64,000 bases of DNA from Schizophyllum amplum (taxonomy: Eukaryota; Basidiomycota; Agaricomycetes; Agaricales; Schizophyllaceae), in the NCBI GenBank assembly GCA_007026445.1, contig VDMD01000024.1, positions 62,001 to 126,000 of the forward strand. Direction: 5' to 3'. Positions 31,501-44,900 of the stretch are shown in pieces; within the stretch, counting starts at the first letter, position 1; each line of letters begins with the position of its first letter. The position numbers and the translations under genes were made by a program. The notes beneath the pieces were generated by a model that saw only the letters and a list, made by a program, of their open reading frames with translations, was not told where the DNA came from and did no database searches.

Positions 31501-34500
31501 TGTGTCACTGCCACTCAGTCTGTCAGTCTGCGCTCACGCGCTATCGATCAGATTTCCCCGCCGTCTTGGTGGCCGCATAGCGCTTGGCGATACATTGGTC
31601 GCAACGACATCGCGGCTAGTGCGGGCGACAATGTGAAGGTCCTCCGCACCGATGGATACGCCAGGATCAAACAGCTCATTGTGCGTTCATCGATATCTGA
31701 TGTTTCCTGGCCAATCGCTCAACGACCAACCCAGTCCGAAGCGCAGAATCGACCCTCCATCGCTGATATTGCTGCAGATGCGCGGGTCGCAGGGGCTGGC
31801 GAGTCTAAAGATTCTAAGGTTGAGGCCAAGGTCAGGCGCACGGTTTCCAATTGCATGCAAAGACTCACGCATGTATTAGAATTCGCTTACCTCTGCGGTC
31901 GAAATAGGCCAAAAGGAATTCACCGATGTGCGGTTCGGCAGCGATCGACGCCTTGACGAAGTCGGGCGCATGCTCAACTCATCCCTGATACCAACTATCA
32001 GAGTCATGGAGCGACCAGACCTTAGGTCCGCAATGTTCACCTACAAAGGAACCTCGTTGCTCATCTTTGCCATAGTGAGACAGATCAAGTCAAAGAACAG
32101 CAGAGTCTGGCCATACGAGTGGCTGAGCGCACCCTTGCTTTGCCATACGGGCGCGCGATGTTCACGTTTGCCACTCTCGACTCTGTCAATCGGGAGTCAT
32201 ACCAGATCCCCAAGATGGAGTACGTTGTCCGATTGCACCCACACAACTTGACCGTTTCTCCGGAGCAAGGGATCGTACTGGACTCACTCGCATGGGGCGA
32301 CTTCCATAACGGTGTAGCGGCCGGGCTACGAATTGCGCCCTCCGCTCGTGGCATAGACTCCTCGTGGATCGCGTTCAACAGGCCGGATGAGCTTACAGCG
32401 GAGCATGCGGGTTTCCTTTTCGCTTTGGGTCTGACCGGACACCTCCGAGAGCTGCTCACCTGGCATACGTTTGGCTATCTCACGCCCAAGCACGACCTCA
32501 CATCGATCGGCATCCTCCTCGGGCTTGCTGCTGCGAATGTCGGAACAAGCGATAGCGCGGTCACGAAGCTACTGACCGTTCACACCCCCGCGCTTCTACC
32601 CACTCCTGGAGTCGACTTGAACGTGTCGCTGATGACGCAAGCGGCAGGACTTGCTGGAATTGGTGTGCTCTACCTCGCCACTCGTAATCGACGTATGGCG
32701 GAAGTATGCATTAGTCAGGTATCGCGACGCGATCTCGTGCCAGCCGACATCACCAACGAACACCGAGAGGCGTATACGTATTCGGCGGCTCTGGCGTTTG
32801 GCATGATCATGTTGGGCAAAGGTTCTGGAGTCCCTGCGGACATGGCTCTTGTCGCGCGCCTCAACGCACTTATTCATGGACCGGATCCCGGAATGACCCT
32901 CGAGGGCTTGCCCCCGCCAACGCAATACGATCTGACCCTCACGTCACCGGCCGCAACCATAGCATTGGGCCTCATGTATCTTCGCACGGGCCGACGGGAT
33001 ATCGCCGCCTTGCTTGAGATCCCGGAGACAATACGGGAGCTCGAACACTTGCAGCCCAGCTTTCTCGTCCTCCGCATCGTAGCCAAGGCGCTTATACTTT
33101 GGGACGACGTACAGCCGAGTCAAGAGTGGCTCAACTCGCAGATCCCGGCCACGGTCACTCGGGCCATGGACATCAAGGCCAAACGGACCGGTGAACATGT
33201 CGACGATGCGCTGGAACTCGCCTACTACAACATCGTCGCGGGATGCTGCTTCGCTCTTGGCCTCAAATACGCGGGCACCGCTCTCCAGCCGGCCTACAAG
33301 CTCGTTGTGAAATACTATGACATTTTCACGCGCTTGGTGTACACTCAAGGTGAGACCTACGCCATTCTGACCCTTGCGACCGCTCACCGATGGATGCAGG
33401 CGTCGCCTTCGAACATCGAATTAAGCGATCCGCTGTGCGCGACGGGCTAAATATCATCTCGCTCTCGCTGGCTATGATCATGGCGGGCACAGGCGAGATC
33501 ACGACATTGCGGCGCTTCCGCATAGCGTATGGGATGCACCAGCAGTCCATCTACCACCAGGGCTTCAAGTACGGCACGCACATTTTCAACCACACCTCCA
33601 TAGGGCTGCTCTTCCTCGGCGGCGGCCGATACACCCTCGGCACGTCCGACGTGGCCATCGCCTCGATGCTCGTAGCTTTCTTCCCGCGGTTCAACAACAT
33701 GTCCTCCGACAACAGAAGCTACCTGCAAGCACTGCGGCATCTATGGGTGCTCGCCATCGAACCCCGATGCCTCATCGGGCGCGATGTTGACACCGCCGAG
33801 GTTGTGTACCTTCCCGTGAAGGTGAACAACAAGGATAAGGAAGGGAACCTGGGCATCTCGTCGCTCATTGCGCCGACGCTCTTCCCTGACGTCGAGACTC
33901 TGGCTTCGATCAGGGTGGACACGCCTCGCTACTGGCCTCTCTTCATGAACGTCGAGCACGACCACCGCCACAAAGACAACCTGCTCAGCACGCAGACAAT
34001 CTTCGTTAAGCGTCGATCCGCCTTCCTCAGTTACATCGAGGACCCGAAGGGTAGTCGCAGCCTCTTCGTCCGCTCGGGTTCGTCCTCTGGCGACTCAGCT
34101 GTGCTCGACGTTCCGCAGGCCATCGACATTCTGACGCACCCCGCCGCCGACCTCTCCGACTTCATCTCCTCGTTCTCTAACGACTTCCTCTTCCTCGCCT
34201 TTGCCGACCACATCTGCCGCGATGAGAGTCACACGGACTTTGAGAAGATGTTCCACACCTACTGCCACGCGGCCCTCCTCGACTGTGTCCTGCACGACAA
34301 GCCGCAGACGTTGCAGGCGCACCTCACGCTCTTTCAGCACCGCCAGATGGGCTGCGAGAGCGCGTACTTTGTCTTGCGGCAGCTAGACCTGCGCGTCGCG
34401 GCGGAGTACTACGGGAAGCTGTACGACAAGCGCTCGAGCGGGCGCACGGAGCGAAACTACCGGATGCCGCTGCTGCGGGAGGCTGAGGTGACGAGCGCGA

Positions 34501-34868
34501 TGCTCGAGATCGACCGGCGACTGGACGACGTGCGTCGGAAACCCGAGTTCGTGCAGGCGCTGCGACAATACGTGCTGGGGCAGCCGGTAACGCGCGGTGC
34601 GGACGCGACGTCGCCGACAAAAGAGCTGGCGTGGTACCTCACGCGTAACAGCGTGCCGGGAACGTTGTTCATTGAGATGATGAGAGACCTTATGCGGCAG
34701 GCCGTCGAGGGGCTGACAGGCGCTCCTGAAGACATGCCTGTGTTGCACAGAGGCGTCGAGCATGTCCTACACAGCGCCAGCATGAGGATCGCCGGGATAG
34801 TGGGGAACGCCTGGTGCATACGCAGCATGGAGGAGATCGTGGAGTTGTGGAAAAGTGGGAACTCATAG
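25599..34868 (+). CDS. apc1: Anaphase-promoting complex/cyclosome subunit 1 (APC1), many exons
   Basis: Largest scaffold subunit of the APC/C ubiquitin ligase, which triggers anaphase and mitotic exit. From ATG 25599 the N-terminal beta-propeller-like part has the fungal APC1 patterns TRIDYTATRLAISRGG (about 25790), FGPFGRV, VYVFLRSQTILYTLD (about 26071) and VRRAWPLYPAGVIVQR (about 26169). A long middle region in many small exons (about 26900-31900) includes RPLRPRLAP-type helices, LSLMPAMWNALRRLAPL (about 30190) and LGRPRSRHI (about 30775). The C-terminal part (about 32119-34868) is the PC-repeat (proteasome/cyclosome) domain, with repeats such as AGFLFALGLTGHL (about 32404), SIGILLGLAAANVGT (about 32505), AALAFGMIMLGKG (about 32786) and ATIALGLMYLRTGRR (about 32953). 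It ends with VELWKSGNS at TAG 34866-34868. Identity is firm; exon borders in the middle are not resolved. Confidence 0.9.
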
Positions 34869-36647
34869 ATTCAGGCGCGTATGTTGTTGCTTGAACGCTT
34901 CTTCGTATTTTTGTAGCATATGTATCTCTGTACTTGTAGACTAACAAGGCAGCTCTTGGAACGAACTTGGATTGAGTAGCAATCGAACAACAAGTGATGC
35001 CTCCACTGGGCTGATTCGCAGGGGAAGATGTACGACGTCGGCGCTTACAAGGTGACCCGGCGGCGCGGTTCTTGGGTGACGGGGGCGTGGCAAGGAAGGA
35101 TGAGAAGGGAGGAAGATGATTACCGGTCTGTGCGAGGAAGAGGTACGCTGCAATGAGGTGTACGTCGCAAGGGCGCAAGGGAGGACACATTGTGCGGCGA
35201 GGAAGGGAACATGCTGCTAGGAAGGGGTGTGAAGGGGAGCGAGGAAGGGGACGTGCAGGTGATTGTCGACGCTGTACGGGCTTGCAAGGAGGTCATCGCC
35301 GAACCCGAGAATGAAGACCAGCCGATTCCGATTCGGACGAGTGGATGGATGAGGGTACCTGAGTCCAGAACATATTCTGCCGCGAGCAGCGCGTGAAAAA
35401 GTAGACGTTTGACTCCGTGGAGGTGACGACGTGCGGGACGGCTGCGCCTTGTCGCTGCCGAGCCACCGTTCGTCTACTTCCGGCACGCACAGCCAAAGAG
35501 TTTTCGCGAACAGCGACGACGGGGCGACGGTCACGAAGCAGCCGTTCAGAATGCAACTGAAGCCAGCTGCACGTCACCGTGGAATGCAGTGTCGAGAAGA
35601 ACGGTCGACCAAGGGGCGTCATGCGGCGGTGGCTGATCGTGGGACTTTTCATTTTGGCGTCGGTCCGAGAATTGCCGCTTTAGTGCCGAGGCGGCATCGG
35701 ATGTTCGGAGCGACTCCGAGCGGTCGTGTGAAAATTCACGATGTGATGCGTTCGCTGCGATGTCCCAAGCATCCGGTGATGCACGGTTGGGTGCGTTCTT
35801 GCGCGGGACGCGATGATAATCCCTGGGCGCAGGAAAGCATATGTTGTCTCGGCCCCGGGCCCCGGCATGATGCCCAGCTCTTTTGCGCCCAGCACACGGA
35901 GGGGTGTGCAATTGACGAGCGGATGATGGTGATGATCTGCCGATTACGACGCGCTGACTCGTTCGTTTGTCTTCGCGCTTTTTTCGTCTTTTTTTTTTTT
36001 TTTACATTCCCCCCTTCGGGATGCGCTTCCGACTGGGTCTTCCGGTCTACATAACACCTCAGATTTGTAAAGGACATAGACAGGTTCTGGTGCTTGTCCG
36101 CAGCCACCATCTCTGCCCGTCTTCCTCCCGCGTTTGTCTAGCGCACGCTTGTTAGACGCGACACTTGTACCTCCCCGACGCGCCTGTTCAGTGAAAGACG
36201 CGCCTTCGCGATCTGCATCCCGCCTCGCACCACGTTTGAAGTGCGTTGACGCGCGCCCCGCCACCCAAAGACAGACAGCAACAGTGCAGATCGCCCAGCG
36301 AGTTCGCTGACACCGGCGATCTTCCCTGTCTCCAAGCTGTACGTGTTCCCTGCACATTCCCCCGCTCTAGCCCCGGTCACTCATCGCGGTCTGAAGCGCG
36401 TCGAAACAGCCTCTGCGCGTTTCAGCAGGCGAATTACCGCCAAAGGGTGAGATTGACCTTCATACCGGACATCGCCGCATTCAAATCGCAGGGACTCATT
36501 GAATTCTTCTAGGACGCATTGAATCTTCTAGGCGCCTAATCGACGCGCTGAGAAAGCCTGTCATCTCATCACTGTTCCTTGCTCTAACGCCGGCCTTCAT
36601 AACGTAGCAACCAAGCCACTGAGCCTCCTTGCTTCCCCCCACCCGCC
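34869..36647. other. Intergenic region without a recognised gene
   Basis: Open frames up to about 200 codons exist on both strands (for example 35431-36054) but overlap one another, lack introns and domains, and read as low-complexity Arg/Ser-rich sequence. A T-run lies at about 35989-36003. The last ~60 bp (CT-rich, ending in cccccacccgcc) are the likely 5' leader of the next gene. Confidence 0.5.
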
Positions 36648-39600
36648 ATGCCACCGGCCGCCGACCCCCAAAACCTCGACGACGTCGTCCACCGCCTCGA
36701 GCGGCTCGCGCTCGCCATGCGTGGCCGCGAGCTTCACGTCGGCTCGCGCCAACCGCCCTCCCTCGCCGCGCACTTTGCGCGCCCCGCGCCCAGAGAAGAA
36801 GAACCCGAGGAACCCGTCGTGATCGACACCTTCTCCCCCCGCCCGCTCGAGACCTTCTCGGCGCGCCCGACAGCGTTCGACCCCTCCCCCACCTCCTCCT
36901 CCTCCTCGCGCAGCACTGCCGAGTCCATCAACACACGCGAGTCCTTCACTGCGCACGCGACCGCGGTCCTGGACTCCTTCTTCGCTACGCGATCGCGCGT
37001 CGTTCGCGTAAGTCATTCGACCTTCTTCCTCCCGATTCTTTTTGGGGTTTCTCAGTCCCGGCGCGTCGTCCCTACGCGTCCTCGCACCAAGCTGTATTCT
37101 CCCGCGCTCGTCCCTCGATCCCACCTCTACCCCCGCCTTTGCCCCTACACGCGTTATCCCCAATAGAGCCCTATCTGACGGTTACCATTCATTAGGTTAA
37201 CCATCTCGCGACACAAGGCAATCACACACCAGGCGGAGACCTCCCGGCTTTGTCGGTACTTTTCGTGTGTGACCGACACCCACCGGGTGCTGTTGACGTA
37301 ACTGACCACCCACTAGGGCGCGAACGGAACCGTTGCCAGCTCGCAGGGCGTGCACGGGGTTGTCCCGAATTCCAGCGGACAAGCAGTCTCCAGCCCGCAA
37401 TCACTCTGGACGCGCGACGAGCAGGGCGCGCACCGCGGTGCATGGGCCGTGTTTAGGACGCACGAGGAGGTGAGTGAGCGTTCCTCTCATTTTTTCTTTT
37501 TATCTTTTCTCTCGTTCCATCGCCTTGTTCTATCCACTCTCCTCCTCCACCCTCTCCCTTCCTTCACGTCCGCCTTCACCTTGCACCACCTCTCACCCGC
37601 ACCCCTCATTGCCAATGTCGACCGGGGTACCGGCGCGCCGTTCCTGACATGCGCGCTGACATACGGCATTTGGCTGACATACGGCGGGGACGATGATGCT
37701 GCGATGATGTTGAGGGCACTGCGCGGCTTTGACGGCGCTGCGTGGCTTTGAGGGCGCTGACGGCGCGCGCAGCGTGGTACTGATCATTATCGTCGTCCAT
37801 GTCCGAGTGTCCGAACTTATTATTTCCGAACGCGTCCGATCTTGTTCGACCTGTCCGTGTCCCAAACTTGGGTCTCTTGTGTCCAAACTTGTATTCTTGT
37901 GTCCGAACCTGACTCTGGCTTTCTTGGAACCTTGGCTTCATTCGATCTTGTCAATCTTTCGCCTCTGAACTCTCCTCTCTATCCAAGCGGCGTGCTAATA
38001 AACCTCTTCCAGGCCTGTCGTCTACTTGCCCTCGCGGCGTCTCTGCCTGCCTACATAGCCGTGCTCCCCGCTTTGGAAAGCGATCTGGAGCCGTTCAGTA
38101 AACTGAGGCGTGTTGAAGTCCCGCCGGTGCGTATTTTCTCATTTATGCGTCTGTGGTCACTCGCATGCGACTGTGTTCCATCGCGCGCCACCATCGTCCC
38201 TTGTGTGTGCGACTGTCGTTCCCCGCATGCTCAAGGATAATCATAGATCCCTGCTGCTCCTTCAGTCGCCTCCAACGGCTCGGCACCCATGTTCTCGAGC
38301 ATGTCCGCGCCGTATTCAAGCATGTCAGGACCCAGCGGCCCTCGTCCTTCGTTCGACGCCGGCGCCCGTTTTTCCTTTGACACTGGTAGCCGCCCTTCGT
38401 TTGATGGTCGCCATTCATTCGATGGTCGCCCGTCATTCGACGCCCGTCCGTCGTTCGACGCTGGCCCTGCGTACCATGACCACGATGCCACGTCTGCGCA
38501 GTCCTACGCCATCTCAAGCAATCCGCCCAACCCGCGCACGAGCTTCCGCCTTGGCGACTGGATGTGAGTGTCGTTCCTTAGCTCGTTCTTCACTACCTTG
38601 CCTTGGCCCTTTCCCGCGCACCCCCATTTGTTGCGTAGCCCTTCTCTCTCATTTTGTCATATCCACTACGATCTCGCTATTTCGCTTGTCTTTTGGCCAC
38701 GCGCCCGGCCCCCACGTGGCTCGCACGCCCTTTGTCCTTTTATTTTCTCTTTCTTCTTCCATTCTCCGTTTGACAGATTGGCTTGGGCACATTTGTAGTC
38801 TCGATCGGGTGTGTTTCACGGGCGACATATCGTTGGCTGCGCACGACGTATAGTTGGCTGTACGCGACGTTATCGCTGGCTGCCACCGGTGTGTCATTGG
38901 CGGTACTCGTCGTGCCATTTGCGGTTCGCGGCGTGTCGCTGGCGTGCTACTAGCTGTTCACGACAAATCCGTGGTTGTTCTCGACGTCTTGCTGACCATA
39001 TTGCCTTTTTAGATGTGGCGCAGCCAAATGCGGAGCTCACAATTTTGGGTATGTCTCCGTCCCTCGTTCTGTCTCACATTATCTACTTCTGGCGGCCCCC
39101 CATCATCCGCCGCGCGGAGGTTCTTTTCTGTCTAAGGACACTTTTGGTCCTTGTCACCTCTCCCCTTTCCCCCTCTGCGCTTCTGCATCTCCCCTGTGCT
39201 TCTCCATCTCCGGTTGCTCTATCCGTCGATCGCCTTGGTCCTTGGTCAATTTCCCCGCCCCCACAACCTCGCCTATCAGTCGTTCTTTGACCTATATATC
39301 TCACGCTCGTTGCTCTCCTACCACCTTATATTCCCCTTGACTACGTATACTGATGCTGCCACTTCCCAGTCGCAACGTCGCCTGCATCGGCTGTGGCAAT
39401 GCGCGCGCGAGCAATGGAATGCCGCCGCCACCAGCGCAGGGCCATCTTCAGTCCGCGCGCCCGGTGCCGTCTCCCCGCTTCGCCGCTTCGTTCGCATCCC
39501 AGCAGAACTACGGCCACCCCAACGGCTTCGGTCATCCCAACGGATTTGCCCATCCCAACGGCGCCGGTACACACAACGGCCTCGCTACGCTCAACGGCAA

Positions 39601-41053
39601 CGGCTTCGCTTCGTCCAACGGCTTCGCCCAGCCCAACAGCTTCGCCCCGCCTCCGCCGCAGAGCAAGCCCAATCACCCGCTCCTCACACCGTCGGGCCGC
39701 GCGTTCGCATCCGGCGGTAGCGTCAAAAACATTTCGGGCGATCCGTTGTCGCCGTGCTTCATGTTCTGGCCGGACAATGAGCCGTTCCCGGAGCAGGGCC
39801 AGATACGCCCCAGCACGCTCGTGGGCGTTCCTGTGCGTTCCTCTTTCTCTATCCGCCTCTGGGTGCATGCATACTCAAGCTGATCTCCAGCAGCCTCCCA
39901 TTCTCAACACCGGTAACCGTGGCCCGATTACTCATGTGTGTTGCGCCGCTTGATTGTATGTGGCTAGCCGTCTGACCCATTTTGCAGCAACCCGGGGACT
40001 GGATATGTAAAAAGTGCAACTACCTGAACTGGAGGCGGCGCAAGGTCTGCCAGACCTGTCTGCCTTGTGCGTATACAGACCATCTATATCTGCACTAGTT
40101 CTGACGGCCATGCAGATGCGGAAGGCAACGGGGACTCTATCTCCGCGGCAGTCCAGGCGGAGCGCATCGCGCTGCTCACGAACGTGCTCACGCAAACGAG
40201 CGACTCCCCGCCGTCGGCCCACCCCTCGTCGATCGCCTCGTCCTCCGCGAACAACTCGCCCCCTTCGCATCATGCAATCGCATCCAACATGCTTCCCACG
40301 CAGCAGCAGCCCAATCTCATGCTCCGCTCGCAGTCGATGACGCCCCCGCAAGCGCGCCGGCCGTTTATGAGCAGTGTATCGCCGCCGCTGCCGCAACCGC
40401 GGGCCATCGTGCAACGATCTAGGTCCCACTTCGACCTCGGTGCGCACGCAACGCAGAACGGGATGCCGCATAACAGTACTATGCCCCACAATATCGCGAC
40501 GCTGCAGAACACCACGATGAACGCCGCGATGTTGCAGAATGGCTCAATGGCGCAGAACGGCCCGATGTCGCAGAGTGCCACAATGCTGCAGCACACCGCG
40601 ATGCTCCAGAACGCAGCGTCCTCCGCACCGTTCTCGCCGACGTCTATGCAGTTCTCGCCGCCCTTCATGCCAGTCCCTGCGCCTGCGGGGATCCCGCTTC
40701 TGCCGTCGTTCCTGCAAGACATGGTGCAGCCATCGCCGAGCCTGTCCCCTTCGTCCACGTCGTCGTCCGCGGAGCTGCCCTTCGAAGAGCATCTGCTGGA
40801 CTCCGCCGGCTCGTCGCGGTCATCGTCGCGCCACCGGGGTCTTGCAGGACATGTGGACGGGCCGGCACCTCCGCCACTGACGAGCATCTGGCGTATGGAC
40901 CGGAAGGAGAGTCGGCCGGTGGAGTGGAAGGAGGGTCGGACCTCGTTCAACCCGTTCGGGTCGGAGGCGGTCGGCTGGCAGCGCTCGTCTAGTCAGGAAA
41001 GGGAGCGGCTGCACTCGGCTGGCATTCTGCATGCCAAGGATGGGTTCGCTTGA
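36648..41053 (+). CDS. RanBP2-type zinc-finger protein, probable RNA-binding
   Basis: ATG 36648 begins MPPAADPQNLDDVVHRLERLALAM, a helical start. Short exons follow (FRTHEE at about 37453; LLALAASLPAYIAVLP at about 38021), then a Ser/Phe/Asp-rich tract of RPSFD repeats (about 38340-38460). Zinc finger 1 is spread over three exons: GDW at about 38555, CGAAKCGAHNFG at about 39014 and RNVACIGCGN at about 39367, matching W-x-C-x4-C-x3-N-x6-C-x2-C. Zinc finger 2 is PGDWICKKCNYLNWRRRKVCQTC (about 39990-40060). Between and after them are HPNGF repeats (about 39510) and M-x-QNG repeats (about 40440-40620), glutamine/asparagine-rich and probably disordered. It ends KDGFA at TGA 41051-41053. RanBP2 fingers of this kind usually bind single-stranded RNA with a GGU core; the role here is inferred. 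An RRM in the N-terminal exons could not be confirmed. Confidence 0.8.
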
Positions 41054-41934
41054 ACGCCATTGTCTGCGGGTCCAATCGAGCACCGATCTGTGGGTCCATT
41101 CAAAACTCTGATCATAGATCGTGCTAACTTGTGGGATAGATTGTATCGCGTCGCACATGCATCGGTTACCATCTGACCACGAAGAGGACGACGAATATCG
41201 CAACAACCCCCACCCCCATCATCGCTAATATTTACTGAGCACATCAACAACCGGCTGGACATCATCATCGCCCATACGTATCGCGGTCGAGCTCGCTGTG
41301 CTCCCGCCCCGGATTTACAACGACCATGGACATGGACAACCAATCCCGGCTGCCCCGTTTCTTTTCCCCTCCTCTGGCGGGACGTTTGGAACAGTTGTTT
41401 TGGAGCTTTCTACACCGTCATATTATCCCGTGTCCGTTCTTGGAGTGCGCTGTACACTCTTCCTCTTCGCTCGAGAACGCCTATCTAACCTCGAGGATCA
41501 CCATCTAACCCGTAATCTACCCGCTACTAATACCATTCCCTCCGCGTCTTGTGTGTTGTTGTCTTGTACTTTGCTTCCCGGATTCCTCCCCTCGTGCTCT
41601 AGAGCGCTGCTTTATCTGCCCTCCGATGTATGTAGCAAGTAGATGGTATTTATGAAGCGGCCCCCTCGCCTCGGACTCGTCTTATACTACGTCTGTACGC
41701 CACTGGGATGGCCTCCAAAAATGATAGACGTGTTGAACGAAGAGAGGGATGCCATGTGGATATCTGGAAAAGGCGTGTTCACGACACGAGGCATCAGGAT
41801 TACATCTGACCGGCATCGTGTGCGTACGCGCCGATCCAGCAGCAAGCACGTCCTCCTCATCGCCGCCAGCCGCGTCTCTCCGTCTCTCGGGGCCATCTCG
41901 AGAAATCTCCGCCATCCGTGTTCACTTGCTGTAG
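41054..41934. other. Intergenic region, nothing recognised
   Basis: Contains the 3' flank of the zinc-finger gene and the CT-rich upstream region of the coiled-coil gene. A 223-codon frame at 41643 overlaps the next gene in another frame and shows no domain. Confidence 0.5.
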
Positions 41935-44900
41935 ATGTCCTACGTGGCCTCGCACCCCGTGCCATTCTCAGCGTCGTCGTCCCCCGTCACTTCGACCGCG
42001 TTCCGGCTCCATATCTAGGCGACATAATCCCAATCCATCCCTCGAGTTTGAACCCGACGAGAACTTCAAGAATGACCTGCGCGCGCGCATACACGAGAAC
42101 CTGCGCGAGATGGCGGAAAACGCGCGGAAAGAACGCGAGAAGGCGATCAGCGAGGACGCCGAACACGAGGACGACCACCAGAGCGTATACGAGGAGACGA
42201 TGCGCGATTTGCGCATCGTGGCCGAGGAATCGTACCAGGCTGAGCTCCAGCGCGAGCGGGAGGCGCGCAGGTGGTCGTCGGGCTCGTCCGCTCCTCCTGC
42301 CTGGTTGCTGAGCGAGCAGCAGGCCATCTGGGACAAGGCAATACAAGGCTCAGAGTTTCCCCAGACCCCCCTCGACGCCGCCGACCCAGCGCACAGCGAC
42401 GAGCAGCCCCCGGGCGACTCGTCCCCAGTCGCCACCCGCCCACCATCTGTCCGCTCACGCACCATCAGCCAGGCAGTCGCGCCCGATGCCGCAGATGACG
42501 GCTCCCCCCGATCGCGCTCCGAACGTCGCCCCTCCCTCACCGCCTCCAGCGCGCCCAAGCTCGTCCCCGAGATCTGGAGGCCATCCATCACGCCGGACGA
42601 GGATGCGCATGGCCTCACGCCCGGGCTACATGCAGCGCAGGGGCAGCACCGCCAGCGTGCGCTCCGTCACTCTATCAACTCAACTCGCAGAGGCTACCCA
42701 CTACGCCCTCAATTCCAGAAAACGACGTCGCGGGTACCAGCGAGGGCGATCGCGAGAGAGACCGATCACGTCGGAGGGACTCACAGAGGATCCTCCAGGA
42801 GCGTACTAGCCAGAGCCAGCTTCGGGACCCACCTGCTCTGCGTGACCGTGCGAGCAGCGGTCAACTACGCGCATCGGGTAGCGGCGCTAGCTTGGACTCT
42901 CCGCAACCGCAGAGACAAGGTAGATATCCCTCGTCGAGCTATCGCGACAACGCTGGTGGGTGCCTACTTGCATACACCGAGTTTGACACTGATGATTCTT
43001 CATCAGAATCCTCTTCCAGCACATACGCAGCACAGTCTGGATCTCTTACGAGAGGCTCGCCCATCTCCTCTTCTATGGAAGACAAGTCCCGTCGCTTCAG
43101 CAAGAGCTCACTCGATTGGGGTGCCTGGAAGCAACAGTCCCTCCTCCTCCAAGTCTGTGCTCAGCCAAAGTCCATCCTCCGTGCCCGCACCGCATAAGGC
43201 ATCCCTCAGTCAGCCCATGAAGCTCCTTCAAGCGCTCGCACTCGGACTGTATCGAGCGTCTCAAGCTCAACCCAGAAGCAGGCAGCGCCGTCCCTGATTA
43301 GCCAAGGCGCGCCACCCAGAACGGAGCGTAGGTCCCATCTCCTCAATATGGTCAAGGTCGAGGGCCCGCTGTCCCAGTTAGAGGTGCGTGCCGAAAATAT
43401 GACAACGTGCATCGCGTGACGAAATACCTGCAGGATTTCTGCCTTCCAAATCTGGTGTTGCACCGATGCAGGTCAACGAGCACTCAGTGACCGCCGAGAG
43501 GCCACAGTCCCTCCTGAGCAAGCGCCGGCCCCCAAGACCGGGTATGTGGCGCGAGACATCGTATACGTCCGAGGCTGGCGTCACTGTGATGGAGAAGACG
43601 CGTGCTGCCCTGGCTGAACGACCCGCCACTTCAGACCGCAGAGCAATACCCATTCCCGCGAGCCGCCAGGCGGACCCGCGGCTCTCCAAGCGGCCGACGC
43701 ACATACCCCTACCGCACAGGTGGACACAGGATGGTGTCGGCAGCCCCTCTCGACTACGTCGCACACCAGCAGGGCAGCCAGCCGATACCGTACCCCCACG
43801 CTCCCGTCCAGTGTCCGACGACGAAGAGGGTTCCGGCACGGAGGATAGCGAGGAGGAGATGCGCGTCACCCGTGTCGTGGAAAGTGAAGAGGACGACGAG
43901 GACGAGGAAGACCCAAACTACTCCGCCTTACCATTCTCCAGATCGCCACAGCCAATACGATCGCCGCCATACCGGTAGCCTCGCCGAACTCGCTGGCGCG
44001 CTCCCGAGTGACCTCCAACGCAGACCCGAGGACCCTCTGGATCCCGGCATCCACGCGCGAAAGCGACCGCGCAGCCTCCCGCCCCGCGTGGCCTCAGAAC
44101 CGGCGCGCAACCGACCCCGCGCGCGACGCACGTACCCTGCGGCAGGCCAGCGGGCCCAGTAAACCGCTTGCGGGCGGCAGCAAGCCCTACAAACCCACCG
44201 CCCCGATACGATTGGGCAGATCCTACCAAGCCACGCGCCCACCGACGCCCGATTCCTCGAGCACTGAGGGGAACTGACTCCGACAGCGAGCGTTGACGCC
44301 CGCCGAGGATGATTCGGAGGAAGCCATCGTGCCGCCGAGTCGGCGCTCGTTGGGGAAGGCGCCGGCGCAGCAGCAACCGCCGCCCCCCCGCCGCGACCAA
44401 GAGACTTGGTCGCGTGCGCGAGGGGCAAATCGCCCGCGAGAGGATGGCGCAGCTCGAGTACGAGAGGATGCGGCGCGTCGAGAGCGAGAGGATGCGCAGC
44501 GCGTGCGGAAGGCGGAAGCGGAGCGCAAGGCGGACGAGGACAGACGTGCGCGGGAAGAGGAGGAGCAAGCTCGGCGAGAAGAGGAGGAGCGCCTTGAAGC
44601 TGAACGCGTCGAATCTGAACGCCTTGCGCAGAGCAGCGCGAGCGCGAAGAACGCGAGCAACGTGAACGAGAGGAGGAGGAGGAGCGCGCACGCGAGGAGG
44701 AGCAGCGCGTACGCGAGGAAGAAGAGGCCGAGAAGCTTCGCCTCGTGGAGGAAGAGGCCGCCCAGGCTGCCATCGCTCAGGAGGAGAAGCGCAAGCTGGA
44801 GGAGGAGGAACGGCAGAGACACGCAGTCCTGAAGTGCCGAAGAAGAGCGCCAAGCAGAGGAGAAGGAGGAGAAGGCCAGGAAGGACGCGCTGGACAAAGC

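Noticed and set aside
34690..35190. 166-codon minus-strand frame overlapping the apc1 3' end
   Set aside because: Its first half is the complement of apc1 coding sequence and the rest is Ser/Arg-rich without a domain.
35431..36054. 207-codon frame downstream of apc1
   Set aside because: No domain, ends in a phenylalanine run from a T tract, and competes with similar frames on the other strand.
44309..44665. Separate small genes within the coiled-coil region
   Set aside because: These are pieces of one charged coiled coil read in different frames, joined at short purine runs.
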